Source: Alphaproteobacteria bacterium (GTDB taxonomy: Bacteria > Pseudomonadota > Alphaproteobacteria > Rhizobiales > Xanthobacteraceae). From it: a stretch of 36,275 bases of DNA. The stretch is from positions 1 to 36,275 of the forward strand of contig VAZV01000166.1 in the NCBI GenBank assembly GCA_005884765.1, written 5' to 3'. The translations under genes were made by a program, and so were the position numbers. This document shows positions 7,158 through 16,142 of this stretch, one piece after another. Under the pieces are notes generated by a model. It saw only the letters and a list, made by a program, of their open reading frames with translations, ran no database searches and had not been told where the DNA came from. Position 1 is the stretch's first letter. Every line of letters starts with the position of its first letter.

Positions 7158-8840
7158 TCAGGCCGCGGCCTTCTTCTCGTCGCGCAATTCGCGACGCAGG
7201 ATCTTGCCGACATTGGTCTTGGGTAGCGAAGTCCTGAACTCGATCTGCTTCGGCACCTTGTAGTTGGTCAATTGCCCTTGGCAGAACTTGATGATGTCCT
7301 CAGTGGTGACGTTCGGATCCTTCTTCACAACAAAGGCCTTGACCGCCTCGCCGGATTTCGCGTCTGCAACGCCGATCACGGCGCATTCGAGCACGCCGGG
7401 GTGGCTCGCAAGCACTTCTTCGATCTCGTTGGGGTAGACGTTGAAGCCCGACACCAGGATCATATCCTTCTTGCGGTCGACGATCTTGGTGTAGCCGTCG
7501 GGGGTCATCACGCCGATGTCGCCGGTGCGGAAATAGCCGTCCGCGGTCATCACCTGCGCGGTCTCCTCCGGCCTGTTCCAGTAGCCGGCCATCACCTGCG
7601 GGCCCTTGGCGCAGATTTCGCCGGCCTCGCCGAGCGGCAGTTCGTTGCCGTCGTCATCGCGGATCGACAGATAGGTCGAGGAAACGGGAAGGCCGATCGT
7701 GCCCGAGAACTCGCGGGCCGTTGCCGGGTTGCAGGTCAGTGTTGGCGAGGTCTCCGATAGGCCATAACCTTCCGACAGCGTACAGCCGGTGACCTTCAGC
7801 CATTTCTCGGCAACCGATTTTTGCGTGGCCATGCCGCCGCCGTTCGAAATCTTGAGCTTGGAGAAATCGATCTTGTCGAAGCCGGGCGTATGCAGCAGGC
7901 CGTTATAGAGCGTGTTGACCGCGGGGAAACTGTTGACTTGGTATTTCGACAGCTCCTTGACGAAGCCTGCCATGTCGCGCGGATTGGGGATCAGAAGATT
8001 GACGCCGCCGGCCCGCACCGCCAGCAGGTAGCACGCCGTCAGCGCGAAGATGTGATAGAGCGGCAGCGCGCAGACGATGAAGATCTGATCGACATGCGGG
8101 GGCAGCGCTAGTGCCGGCTGCAGCCAGGCGTCGTTCTGCAGCACGTTGGCCACGATGTTGCGATGAAGCAGCGTCGCGCCCTTAGAGACGCCGGTGGTGC
8201 CGCCGGTATATTGCAGGAAGGCGACATCGTCGAGTGTGAGACCAGGCTTGTTGAACTTGAGGCCGCGACCGGCCGCGAGTGCGTCGTTGAAGGAGATCGC
8301 GCCCGGGATCGAATAGGCCGGCACCATCTTCTTCACCCGCCGCACCACCAGGTTGACGATCACGCCCTTGATGCCAAGCAAGTCGCCCATGCTGCCAATG
8401 ATGACGTGCTTGAGCGAGGTTCTGCCCATCACCTGCTGCACCGTGTTCGCGAAATTCTCCAGCACGACGATTGCTTCGGCGCCGGAATCCTTGAGCTGGT
8501 GCTCGAGCTCGCGCGGGGTGTAGAGCGGGTTGACGTTCACCACAGCATAGCCAGCGCGCAGCACCGCCGCCGTCGATATCGGATATTGCAGGACGTTCGG
8601 CATCATCAGCGCGACGCGGGCGCCCTTCTTAAGACCCTTGCTCTGCAAATAGGCACCAAACGCGGCCGACATCTCGTCGAGGTCGCGGTAGCTGATCGAC
8701 TTGTCCATGCAGATGAAAGCCTTGCGGTCGGCGAATTTCGCAAAGCTTTCTTCCAGTAACTCGACGAGCGACGAGTACTGAGATGGATCGATATCGGCGG
8801 GCACGCCGGCCGGATATTGCTTGAGCCAGATCCGCTCCAT
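7158..8840 (-). CDS. fadD: Long-chain fatty-acyl-CoA ligase
   Basis: This 560-residue member of the adenylate-forming (ANL) family activates fatty acids with ATP and CoA at the membrane, for beta-oxidation or phospholipid synthesis. Seen motifs are the P-loop YTGGTTGVSKGA (residues 211-222), EGYGLSETSP in the centre, YFRTGDIG with the ribose-binding Asp, and VDRKKDMILVSGFNVYPNEIE at the hinge to the C-terminal domain, which ends with PKTNVGKILRREL and its catalytic Lys. It is the usual FadD length. The start at 8840 has GGAGGGG upstream. It resembles E. coli FadD more than short-chain ligases, but chain-length preference cannot be read from the sequence. Confidence 0.93.
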   Translation of the reverse strand: MERIWLKQYPAGVPADIDPSQYSSLVELLEESFAKFADRKAFICMDKSISYRDLDEMSAAFGAYLQSKGLKKGARVALMMPNVLQYPISTAAVLRAGYAVVNVNPLYTPRELEHQLKDSGAEAIVVLENFANTVQQVMGRTSLKHVIIGSMGDLLGIKGVIVNLVVRRVKKMVPAYSIPGAISFNDALAAGRGLKFNKPGLTLDDVAFLQYTGGTTGVSKGATLLHRNIVANVLQNDAWLQPALALPPHVDQIFIVCALPLYHIFALTACYLLAVRAGGVNLLIPNPRDMAGFVKELSKYQVNSFPAVNTLYNGLLHTPGFDKIDFSKLKISNGGGMATQKSVAEKWLKVTGCTLSEGYGLSETSPTLTCNPATAREFSGTIGLPVSSTYLSIRDDDGNELPLGEAGEICAKGPQVMAGYWNRPEETAQVMTADGYFRTGDIGVMTPDGYTKIVDRKKDMILVSGFNVYPNEIEEVLASHPGVLECAVIGVADAKSGEAVKAFVVKKDPNVTTEDIIKFCQGQLTNYKVPKQIEFRTSLPKTNVGKILRRELRDEKKAAA

Positions 8841-9003
8841 GGTATTTCCCCTCCGCTCTATTTCCCCCGTTCGGTGGGACGGGAGGCTTATTTTGGGCAG
8901 TATTGAGCAAGCCGGGCGCCGATGGCAAGCGGCCGGGCAGTATCGGCGTATTGTCGCTTATGGGCGCGAACGGTCGCAGGCCGACTGAACCCGCGTGGCC
9001 GCG

Positions 9004-10377
9004 TTAACCAGCCGGTTTGGTCTCGCCGCCGCTGCTCTTGCTGGTACTCTTGGGCTTGGAAGGCTTTGCCGCGGTCTTGGGCTTTGCCGGCCTGGTGTCG
9101 CCTGCGGCCTTGCCCGCGGCTGTATCCGGCTTGGCGCTGGCGTGCCTGGCCGGCGGCTTGGCGTCGGATTTGGCCTCGGCGGCGGCGTCCGGCTTTTTCG
9201 CCGCGATGCGCGACTTCTTGGCGTGCTTTACCGTCTGCTTATCGGCATCGGCGGCGACGGCCGCAATCAGCGCGGCGCCGCTCTTGGTCGGACCGGTATA
9301 GACGGGGATCGGCTCGGACGGCGCAGGGTCTGAGGCAAGCAACTCCGACGGCTTCGGCAAGGGCGCTTGCAGGCCGGCGGCGAAGAAGGTCATGCCGGTC
9401 TCGCCATTGCTTGGCGCCCCGGTGCTGGCGACCGTATCATCCTCATCGCTGGCCGGCCGCTTGTGCTTGCCGCCGCACATCTCGTCGCGCAGGTTCGGCG
9501 GCGAAGCGTCGATCGGCACCAGATTGTTGACGGTGCCGAGCGCAGGCCGCAGCCACGCCAGTCCATTGTTTGCAAAGCCGCGATCCAAGAGTTGGGCGGC
9601 CCGCACCGCCCGCATGGTGCCGGAGGAGGCGCCGAGCACGACTGCGATCAGCCGTCGGCCGTCGCGCGTGGCGGACGCCACCAGATTGTAGCCGGATGCG
9701 CAGATGAAGCCGGTCTTGAAGCCGTCGGCGCCCGGATAGCGTCCGATCAGGCGGTTGAAATTCTGCGTGACCTTGCGGCCGTAGCGGATCGAGGGGATGT
9801 GGACGAAATATTCGTATTCCGGCAGGTCATGAATGATGGCGCGCGCCAGGATCGCAAGATCGCGCGCCGAGGTGATCTGACCGTCCGCCGGCAGGCCGTT
9901 CGGATTGACGTAGCTGGTCTGCGTCATGCCGAGCTTCTGTGCGGTCTCGTTCATCATGGCCGAAAACCCGTCGATCGAACCGCCGACGCCTTCTGCGAGC
10001 ACCACCGCCATGTCGTTGGCCGATTTCACCAGCATCATCTTGAGCGCGTTGTCGACGGTGACCTGCGTGCCGGGCCGGAAGCCCATCTTCGACGGCGATT
10101 GCATAGCCGCGACCGGCGATACGCTCACGAGCGTATCGAGCGTGATCTTGCCATCCTTGACGGCCTTGAGCGTGACATAGGCCGTCATCAGCTTGGTGAC
10201 CGAGGCTGGATACCACGGCACCGTCGCGTTCTCGGCCTCGAGCACCTTGCCGCTGTCGGCTTCTATCACCAGTCGCGCTTCCGCATGCGCAACGCGCGGC
10301 AAGACGCACGCAAGCACTGCGGCAACGACGATCCAGTTGAGCTGTGACTTGCGAAGCAACGGGAGAGAAAAATGCAC
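9004..10377 (-). CDS. D-alanyl-D-alanine carboxypeptidase (S11 family)
   Basis: A low-molecular-weight penicillin-binding protein that trims the terminal D-Ala from peptidoglycan side chains. The three active-site motifs are present: SVTK (S59, K62), SAN (119-121) and KTG (221-223). A signal peptide covers about residues 1-32 (hydrophobic core WIVVAAVLACVL, cleavage near AHA). After the catalytic domain (to about 290) comes a long C-terminal extension rich in Ala, Lys, Pro and Ser (last 90 residues), which may bind cell wall or envelope and replaces the usual amphipathic anchor. Translation appears to begin at GTG 10377; no internal Met fits before the signal peptide. DacA, DacC and DacD types cannot be told apart here. 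Confidence 0.92.
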   Translation of the reverse strand: MHFSLPLLRKSQLNWIVVAAVLACVLPRVAHAEARLVIEADSGKVLEAENATVPWYPASVTKLMTAYVTLKAVKDGKITLDTLVSVSPVAAMQSPSKMGFRPGTQVTVDNALKMMLVKSANDMAVVLAEGVGGSIDGFSAMMNETAQKLGMTQTSYVNPNGLPADGQITSARDLAILARAIIHDLPEYEYFVHIPSIRYGRKVTQNFNRLIGRYPGADGFKTGFICASGYNLVASATRDGRRLIAVVLGASSGTMRAVRAAQLLDRGFANNGLAWLRPALGTVNNLVPIDASPPNLRDEMCGGKHKRPASDEDDTVASTGAPSNGETGMTFFAAGLQAPLPKPSELLASDPAPSEPIPVYTGPTKSGAALIAAVAADADKQTVKHAKKSRIAAKKPDAAAEAKSDAKPPARHASAKPDTAAGKAAGDTRPAKPKTAAKPSKPKSTSKSSGGETKPAG

Positions 10378-10567
10378 TATTCCGATTCCGGTCTCTTTGA
10401 GACCCGCCTTAAAAAATTAAGGAGGTCCGTGACATGTGAAGTTCGGGTTTCAAGCGTGTCCGGCGCCGTCGCGCTACGGCTGATGCAAACCTATACCGGC
10501 TTGGTGGTCGGGAACAGAGGCTTGGTGGGATTAATTCCCTGGCGAAATAGGCTGAATTTCGGCAACA

Positions 10568-12373
10568 CTAAATCTTGACATCGGCGTTCGCGCTTTGTGG
10601 CCGTTGAATGTTGGTTTGCGCGTTGGCCTGCACCATGAATTGGGCCCGCGCGAGTTCCGCGAAACGGCCGCCTTTTGCCACCAGTTCATCGAAAGTTCCA
10701 CTTTCGATCACGCGGCCGCCGTCGAATACCAGGATGCGCGTCGCGTTGCGAATGGTCGAGAGGCGGTGGGCGATCACGAAAGTAGTGCGCCCCCTCATCA
10801 CCTCGTCGAGTGCGGCGTTGACCTTGGCCTCGGTGACCGCATCGAGCGCGCTGGTCGCCTCGTCGAGGATCAGGATCGGCGGATCCTTCAACAGCGCGCG
10901 TGCGATCGACAGCCGCTGACGTTCGCCGCCGGACAGCATCCGTCCCCGCTCGCCGGCCGGGGTATCGAATTTATGCTCGCTGCGCTCGATGAATTCCAGC
11001 GCTTGCGCGCGCCCGGCTGCGGCCTTTAGCTCCTCGTCAGTGGCGTCGGGCTTGCCGACGCGCAGATTGCTCGCGATCGAGCGGTTGAACAACAAGGCCT
11101 CCTGAAACACCACGCCGATGTTTCGCCGCAATGCCGTGAGCTTCAGTCCGCGCACATCCATGCCGTCGATCTTGATAAAGCCAGATTGCGGATCGAACGC
11201 GCGATGCAACAGCGCGATCGCGGTCGATTTGCCGGCGCCGGTCGGCCCGACCAGCGCGACGGTCTGGCCGGGCAGCGCCACGAAGGAGAGGTCTTCAACC
11301 GCCGGGCGCTTGCCGTCATAGGAAAATGAGACGTCGCTGAATTCGACGAGGCCGGAAAGCCGCCCGGTATCGATCGCATCGGGACGGTCGCGCACCGCCG
11401 GCACCGCATCCAGCACGTTGAAGAATTCCTGCAGGCGCGGCGCTTCCATGAACACATTGTTGATGAAGGAGACCACTTGCTCGAGCTTCTGGATCAGCAT
11501 GGTGGCGAAGGCAACGAACATCACGATCTCGCCGACCGAAGTTAAGCCCTGCTGGTGTAGCGCGATGCCGACGGTGAAGATTGCGAGCACGGTGATCGTG
11601 GTAGAGGCGCGGGTGATGACGGTGACCAGCGCCCACCACGACAGCACCGGCATCTGCACCGAGAGCAGCTTGTCGGCGACGAAGCGCAGGCCCTGCACCT
11701 CGGCGTCAATCCGCACGAAACTTTGCACCAGCGCCACATTGCCGAGCGCATCGGAAGCGCGCGCCGAAAGATCGCTGTAATGCTCCTCGACCTCGCTTTG
11801 CATGCCATAGGTCTTGCGTACCACGAATGTCGTCAGCACCGTGAACACCACGCAGAGCAGGAACAAGAGGATCGCCAGCCGCCAGTTGATATAGAGCGAC
11901 ATCGGCAGCAGCACGAGCACCGACATGATCGCGGCAAAATGCTCGCGGAAGAATCCGAGCCACAGCCGCCACAGGGAATCGGTGCCGTTAAGCATCACCT
12001 TCATCAGCCGGCCGGAATGGGTACCGGTGTGGAAGTTCAGCGGCAATTGCATGACGTGCTCGAAATAGCTCGTCAGCACCGCCTGGCGCTGGCGGTGTGC
12101 CAGCCGGTCGGCATGCAATGCCACCGCAGCGCTGCATCCAATGGTGAACAGGCCGAACGCGACCCATGCGAGCAGCAACGGCCAGGGCGACGACGATGCG
12201 AACATGCCCGTCGATGGTTTGCCGGAGAGGACATCGACGATGCGGCCGAACAGCACCGGTTCGGCGAATTGCGCGGCGGCCAGGCACAGGTTGGCGCCGG
12301 CGAGAATCCAGCCCAGCCGCGCCTCTCCGCCGAGCAGTTCAAGAACGCGGGTATAGAGGCGGAGCAGGGACAT
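10568..12373 (-). CDS. ndvA: Beta-glucan exporter, ABC transporter ATP-binding/permease
   Basis: The 601-residue half-transporter closely resembles NdvA/ChvA, which export cyclic beta-glucan to the periplasm in rhizobia and Agrobacterium and are needed for osmotic adaptation and plant interaction. The N-terminal half has about six membrane helices, including the typical stretch [18 protein letters not shown]. The C-terminal ATPase has Walker [10 protein letters not shown] (near 376-384), Q-loop [10 protein letters not shown], signature [10 protein letters not shown] (near 481), Walker [13 protein letters not shown] and H-loop VIAHRLST. No Shine-Dalgarno is clear at 12373, but the N-terminus [15 protein letters not shown] fits the family. 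No glucan synthase (ndvB/ndvC) gene is in the window. Confidence 0.93.
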   Translation of the reverse strand: MSLLRLYTRVLELLGGEARLGWILAGANLCLAAAQFAEPVLFGRIVDVLSGKPSTGMFASSSPWPLLLAWVAFGLFTIGCSAAVALHADRLAHRQRQAVLTSYFEHVMQLPLNFHTGTHSGRLMKVMLNGTDSLWRLWLGFFREHFAAIMSVLVLLPMSLYINWRLAILLFLLCVVFTVLTTFVVRKTYGMQSEVEEHYSDLSARASDALGNVALVQSFVRIDAEVQGLRFVADKLLSVQMPVLSWWALVTVITRASTTITVLAIFTVGIALHQQGLTSVGEIVMFVAFATMLIQKLEQVVSFINNVFMEAPRLQEFFNVLDAVPAVRDRPDAIDTGRLSGLVEFSDVSFSYDGKRPAVEDLSFVALPGQTVALVGPTGAGKSTAIALLHRAFDPQSGFIKIDGMDVRGLKLTALRRNIGVVFQEALLFNRSIASNLRVGKPDATDEELKAAAGRAQALEFIERSEHKFDTPAGERGRMLSGGERQRLSIARALLKDPPILILDEATSALDAVTEAKVNAALDEVMRGRTTFVIAHRLSTIRNATRILVFDGGRVIESGTFDELVAKGGRFAELARAQFMVQANAQTNIQRPQSANADVKI

Positions 12374-12523
12374 GCGTTGACAAGGCCGGCGCGGTGGAAG
12401 TGGCTCGCAAGGCCCATTCTAATCAGGGATCGCCGCGGAGATACAGCGCCTAATCAATGATTTGGAATTTGGTGACGATCGCACGCGAAGACCGGTGCCT
12501 GCCTTTGCGGAAGGTCGCGCGGC

Positions 12524-13570
12524 TCAGTTGATCAGCCGACTCGCGACCGGTGGCAGGAAGGAATCGTCGAAAATGTCCGCAGGCTGCGGCCGCTTCCTGA
12601 ATTTGTGTTCTTCGCCGATCTGGTCGATCGAGCGATCGAGGCGGGCGGGGTCGATGCCGCCGAGACCGTCGCGTTTGACTTCGCTCGTCAGGATGTTGTC
12701 GGAAAGCACGGTGCGCAGCCGCTCCAGTTCGAGATCGCGCGATCCGTCATCCATCCGCCTCACGACCGCATCCACCGCGCGCGCCGGATCGGCGATGGTC
12801 AGATGGGTGCCGGCGATCACCGCGCGGACAAAGCCCTTGACCGCTTCGGGCTTGGCTATCGCGAATGCCGGATTGACGATCACGGCAAAGCCATAGGCCT
12901 CGCAGCCATAGTCGGCATATTTGAGCACCGCGAGGTCGCTTGCCGGTACGCCGCGGTCGCGCAGATTGACCGCGGCCAGATACGAGAAGGCGGCGACCGC
13001 GTCGACCTGGCCGGCGGAGAGGATCGGCTCGCGCACCGCCGCACTGATCCTGTTCAGTTTCACGCTCGCGAGCTTGATCCCGTTCTGTCGCGCTAAGGCC
13101 GGCCACATCCGGATCGAGAAATCGCTATCGGCGACGCCGACCGTCTTTCCTTCGAGGTCGGAGAGCGCATGGATGCCCCGGCTTTTGCGGGCGACGAACG
13201 CGTAGGGCGATTTGTTGAACAGCACGAACACCGCCTTGACCGGCGGCGCATTGGCCTGGTCGCGAAAACGAATCAGCTCATTGATATCGACCAGCGCGAG
13301 ATCGCTGGCATCGGAGGCCACGCGCGCGATCGCGTCCGGCGATCCACTGGCGATATTGGTACTGACGGCGAGCCCCTCCGCGCTGAACAGGCCATGGTCC
13401 AGCGCCACCACAAAAGGGGCCGCGCTTGCTTCGAGCGGACGGTCGAAGGAGAACTGGATCGCGACCGGTTGCTTGGCTTCCTCGGCCGCCGCTCCAATGC
13501 AGGCCAGAACCATCAGGCCCGAGAACGAGGCCAATAGGCACCTGACAGCAATGGTCCTAATTGCGCGCAT
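12524..13570 (-). CDS. NMT1/SsuA-type ABC substrate-binding protein
   Basis: A 348-residue periplasmic protein with a signal peptide (residues 1-30, hydrophobic core CLLASFSGLMVLACIG, cleavage near GAAA-EEA). The mature part has the type-II binding-protein fold of the NMT1/THI5/SsuA group: VALDHGLFSAEGLAV near the start, DLALVDINELIRF, then the domain-crossing segment DLEGKTVGVADSDFSIR and a helix-rich end. This group binds nitrate, taurine, alkanesulfonates, pyrimidines or aromatic acids. No ATPase or permease gene is beside it, so the substrate cannot be inferred. The start at 13570 (MRAIRT) has no strong ribosome-binding site in view. Confidence 0.88.
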   Translation of the reverse strand: MRAIRTIAVRCLLASFSGLMVLACIGAAAEEAKQPVAIQFSFDRPLEASAAPFVVALDHGLFSAEGLAVSTNIASGSPDAIARVASDASDLALVDINELIRFRDQANAPPVKAVFVLFNKSPYAFVARKSRGIHALSDLEGKTVGVADSDFSIRMWPALARQNGIKLASVKLNRISAAVREPILSAGQVDAVAAFSYLAAVNLRDRGVPASDLAVLKYADYGCEAYGFAVIVNPAFAIAKPEAVKGFVRAVIAGTHLTIADPARAVDAVVRRMDDGSRDLELERLRTVLSDNILTSEVKRDGLGGIDPARLDRSIDQIGEEHKFRKRPQPADIFDDSFLPPVASRLIN

Positions 13571-13796
13571 CTGACTACGCCGGGACCGGACCGGCTAGCG
13601 ATGCCGTGCGGTCGTTCTTGAGAGGGTGCCTAGGCGTCGGCGAGCGTATTCTGGCCCAGCAAACCTGAACGGTCGATGAGTACCAAGGATCACGATTTCG
13701 GGGTCGCCATCGATCGCGGTGCTTGCATTCGCCCAAGGGAACCCAACATCAGCATCGGGGCTGGTGCCAGCGAGGCTCGTTACGGAGGATACGGAG

Positions 13797-14228
13797 ATGT
13801 TTGCCCGAAAAGGTCTGTTTTCATCGCTCGGCCGGACGGCGGCCATGGTGACGGTCGCGGCGCTGGCGTTGACGGCGGTCGAGCCGTCGCTGGCCCGCGC
13901 GGGCTCAGCACCCTCGTCAAAGGGCCTCACCGCGGTCTACGGGACCAGCGGCGCCACCGACATCAGCGCGCGGCGCAGGTCGTACCGGGGCGGAGGCGCG
14001 GCCGCAGCGGCGGCGTTTGCCGGCATTGTCGGCACGGGCCTTGCGATCGCTGCAGCCCAGAACCGGCGCGCCTATTATGACGAATATTACGGCGGCGGTC
14101 CGGTCTATTACGGAGGTCCGGCCTATTATGGCGGCGGTGCTGCCTATTATGGCGACCCCTCCTACGGCGACAACGGCTATGGGATGACCACGCCTTACGT
14201 GAACGGCCATCCGATCGCTGGCTGGTAA
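13797..14228 (+). CDS. Secreted Gly/Tyr-rich hypothetical protein
   Basis: A 143-residue protein with a signal peptide or N-terminal anchor (RTAAMVTVAALALTAVEPSLARA) and a second hydrophobic Gly/Ala stretch (AAAAAFAGIVGTGLAIAAA near residues 66-84). The last 50 residues are a degenerate tandem series built on YYGGGP/AYYGG units. Rhizobial genomes carry many such small secreted Gly/Tyr-rich proteins, often of unknown role at the cell surface. ATG 13797 follows GGAGGATACGGAG, a strong site, so I prefer it to an in-frame codon at 13719. A terminator follows at 14258. I do not recognise a named family. Confidence 0.75.
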   Translation: MFARKGLFSSLGRTAAMVTVAALALTAVEPSLARAGSAPSSKGLTAVYGTSGATDISARRRSYRGGGAAAAAAFAGIVGTGLAIAAAQNRRAYYDEYYGGGPVYYGGPAYYGGGAAYYGDPSYGDNGYGMTTPYVNGHPIAGW

Positions 14229-14232
14229 TTCC

Positions 14233-14292
14233 CCGCAAATTTGCGGACTGAATTAATCCGCTGGTCACCGCGGCCAGCGGATTTTTTCTTTT
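14233..14292 (+). terminator. Terminator hairpin with T tract
   Basis: CCGCTGG (14258-14264) pairs with CCAGCGG (14274-14280) and is followed by ATTTTTTCTTTTT, a typical intrinsic terminator for the preceding gene. A second perfect palindrome, CCGCAAATTTGCGG (14233-14246), lies just upstream. Confidence 0.8.
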
Positions 14293-14344
14293 TGGCGCCC
14301 GCCGTTAACGCGCGCGGCATCGGTTTGGACTAGCATCTGCATCT

Positions 14345-14749
14345 ATGAATGATTCGCTTGAGCGGCTTTATCTGGCGGTGCTCGCGGCCAAGGATCTCGA
14401 TCCGGCAACGTCGCGTACGGCCCGGCTGTTTCAGCGTGGCCCCTCCCAGATGTGCAAGAAGCTCGCCGAAGAAGCCATCGAAGTCGTGATCGACGCCGTC
14501 AATGGCGACACTCCGGCGGTGGTCCGCGAGAGCGCCGATCTGCTCTATAATCTCACTGTCCTGTGGGCGTCGGCGGGCGTGCGGCCCGAGGACGTCTGGC
14601 GCGAAATGGAGCGGCGCGAGCTCCTGCTCGGGATCGCCGAAAAGCTGCCCAAATCGGCTGTGAAGCTGCTGCCAAAAGCCGCAGCCCCGCGGGTCGCGCG
14701 GCGACCAATTGTCGCGCTCGAGCGAAGCGGCCTGCGCAAGCGCCACTGA
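14345..14749 (+). CDS. HisE-like phosphoribosyl-ATP pyrophosphohydrolase
   Basis: The 134-residue protein has the all-alpha NTP-pyrophosphohydrolase fold of HisE/MazG. The metal-binding residues are seen in KKLAEEAIEVVIDAV (near residues 39-53) and in ESADLLYNLTVLW (near 62-74), the two acidic helices of the family. HisE hydrolyses phosphoribosyl-ATP in the second step of histidine synthesis. Here there are no histidine genes around it, and rhizobia usually carry hisE inside a his operon, so this could be a second copy or a house-cleaning enzyme with another substrate. A basic tail of about 35 residues (PKAAAPRVARRPIV and after) extends beyond the normal HisE length. The start has no clear ribosome-binding site. 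Confidence 0.8.
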   Translation: MNDSLERLYLAVLAAKDLDPATSRTARLFQRGPSQMCKKLAEEAIEVVIDAVNGDTPAVVRESADLLYNLTVLWASAGVRPEDVWREMERRELLLGIAEKLPKSAVKLLPKAAAPRVARRPIVALERSGLRKRH

Positions 14750-14812
14750 TTTCCCCCGAACTTGCGGCATTCCGGCCATGGACAAATCGGTCCCATGGTG
14801 GTTCATCGCGCC

Positions 14813-15394
14813 ATGCTCAAACGGATTTATGACTGGTGTATCAGCGCCGCGCACAAGCCGTACGCACTCTGGATCATGGGAGCGGTGGCGTTCGCGGAAA
14901 GCTCGTTTTTTCCGGTGCCTCCGGACGTGATGTTGATTCCGATGTCGTTGGCGCGGCCGGAGCGCGCGTGGCTCTACGCCTCGATTTGTACCGCGACGTC
15001 GGTGCTCGGCGGAATGCTGGGCTACGCCATCGGCGCGCTGCTTTATGATTCCGTCGGACACTGGCTGATCCAGTTTTACGGCCTTGGGGGCAAGGTCGAA
15101 TCCTTCCGCGCCTCGTACGCGGAATGGGGCGCAGTGATCATCCTGGTGAAGGGGTTGACGCCAATCCCCTACAAGCTCGTCACCATCACCTCGGGCTTTG
15201 CAGGCTACAACGTCGGGCTGTTCGTCCTGTGCTCGATCGTCGCGCGCGGCGGCCGCTTTTTCATCGCCGCGATCCTGCTCAATCGCTATGGCGAGTGGAT
15301 CAGGGTGAGGATCGAGCGGCATCTTACGCTGTGGGTGACGATCGGGGTTGTCGTGCTGATCCTCGGCTTCGTCGTCGCCTATTTGCTGCTCTGA
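14813..15394 (+). CDS. VTT-domain (DedA/YqaA-type) inner-membrane protein
   Basis: This 193-residue protein has the SNARE-associated/VTT domain of the DedA superfamily, closest in look to the YqaA branch. Visible are FAESSFFPVPPDVMLIPMSLARP near the N-terminus, a re-entrant-type Gly-rich stretch (GGMLGYAIGALL), KGLTPIPYKLVTITSGFAG with the conserved Pro and Gly, and four to five hydrophobic helices. Relatives are linked to lipid scrambling and membrane homeostasis. I chose ATG 14813 (MLKRIYDW), the typical family start; an in-frame ATG at 14795 is also possible. It lies 63 bases after the HisE-like gene and one base before an in-frame codon of the next gene, so the three may form one transcript. 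Confidence 0.88.
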   Translation: MLKRIYDWCISAAHKPYALWIMGAVAFAESSFFPVPPDVMLIPMSLARPERAWLYASICTATSVLGGMLGYAIGALLYDSVGHWLIQFYGLGGKVESFRASYAEWGAVIILVKGLTPIPYKLVTITSGFAGYNVGLFVLCSIVARGGRFFIAAILLNRYGEWIRVRIERHLTLWVTIGVVVLILGFVVAYLLL

Positions 15395-15446
15395 GATGGT
15401 CACGCGGCGCTTTGCCGGGCCACGCCTTAAGGATACGCTCGCCGTC

Positions 15447-16043
15447 ATGATGGCTCGATCCGCTAATTTCACCGCGCGGTCCATGACGGCTATCGCGACC
15501 GCCGGCGCGGCGTTATCGATGATCGTAGTTGCGGCAAGTGCCTGCTGGTCGCAGGGGACGCAAGGGACGCAAGGGACGTCAGCCCCGCCGGCGCTCGGTG
15601 TCCGCGAGCCGCCGCCGCAGGCTGCGCCTCCGCCGAACGAAGGCGTGCCGCCGCCGGCGCGCGAAGAGAAGCCGGGCCTGATCAACGAAGTGGGCAAGCT
15701 GTTCGAGAAATCGCTCTCGATCCTGCCGAAAATAAAGAGCCCCAGCGAGACCATCGACGATCTCAACGCCCGCGCCAAGGATGCCGGGGAAAGCTTGTCG
15801 AACCTGGCCAAGCCATCCACCATGGTGACGGGGCGCTCGGTGTGTCCGGTTGCCGCCAACGGCGCCCCCGACTGCAAGATCGGCGCCGACAGGCTTTGCC
15901 AGAGCAAGGGCTATAAAGAGGGCTCGAGCCTCAACATGGATTCCGCCGAGACCTGTTCGGCGAAGGTGTTGATTCCCGGCCGCGCGCGAAAGCCGGACGA
16001 CTGCCGGACCGACAATTTTGTCACCCGCGCCATGTGCCAGTAG
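15447..16043 (+). CDS. Secreted proline-rich hypothetical protein with Cys-containing C-terminal domain
   Basis: The 198-residue reading begins MMARSANFTARS and has a signal peptide (hydrophobic core TAGAALSMIVVAASA). Next come a GTQGTQGT tract made by three copies of a 9-base unit (15552-15578), a Pro-rich linker, a helical segment (INEVGKLFEKSLSILPKI) and a C-terminal part with six cysteines, likely disulfide-bonded in the periplasm. An ATG at 15396, one base after the VTT-gene stop, is in frame and would add 17 residues; I prefer 15447 for the signal peptide and an AAGGA upstream, although its spacing is long. I do not recognise the family, although similar proteins occur in Bradyrhizobium. 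Confidence 0.7.
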   Translation: MMARSANFTARSMTAIATAGAALSMIVVAASACWSQGTQGTQGTSAPPALGVREPPPQAAPPPNEGVPPPAREEKPGLINEVGKLFEKSLSILPKIKSPSETIDDLNARAKDAGESLSNLAKPSTMVTGRSVCPVAANGAPDCKIGADRLCQSKGYKEGSSLNMDSAETCSAKVLIPGRARKPDDCRTDNFVTRAMCQ

Positions 16044-16142
16044 CGGCCACGTTCGCTCAAGCGCGATGGCTTTGACGCGAGCCGGCGTGCGGGGCGAGGG
16101 AGAGATGGTCCATCGCCGCGGCGCCGACCTAAGCTCTTTGTT

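Noticed and set aside
10405..10425. CCTTAA-AAAA-TTAAGG as a possible CtrA box or terminator
   Set aside because: The TTAA spacing is 4 bases, not 7, and there is no T tract after the short stem.
14330..15907. 525-codon minus-strand frame across the HisE-like, VTT and secreted protein genes
   Set aside because: It runs opposite three well-supported plus-strand genes, has low-complexity Arg/His/Asp-rich stretches and matches no family.
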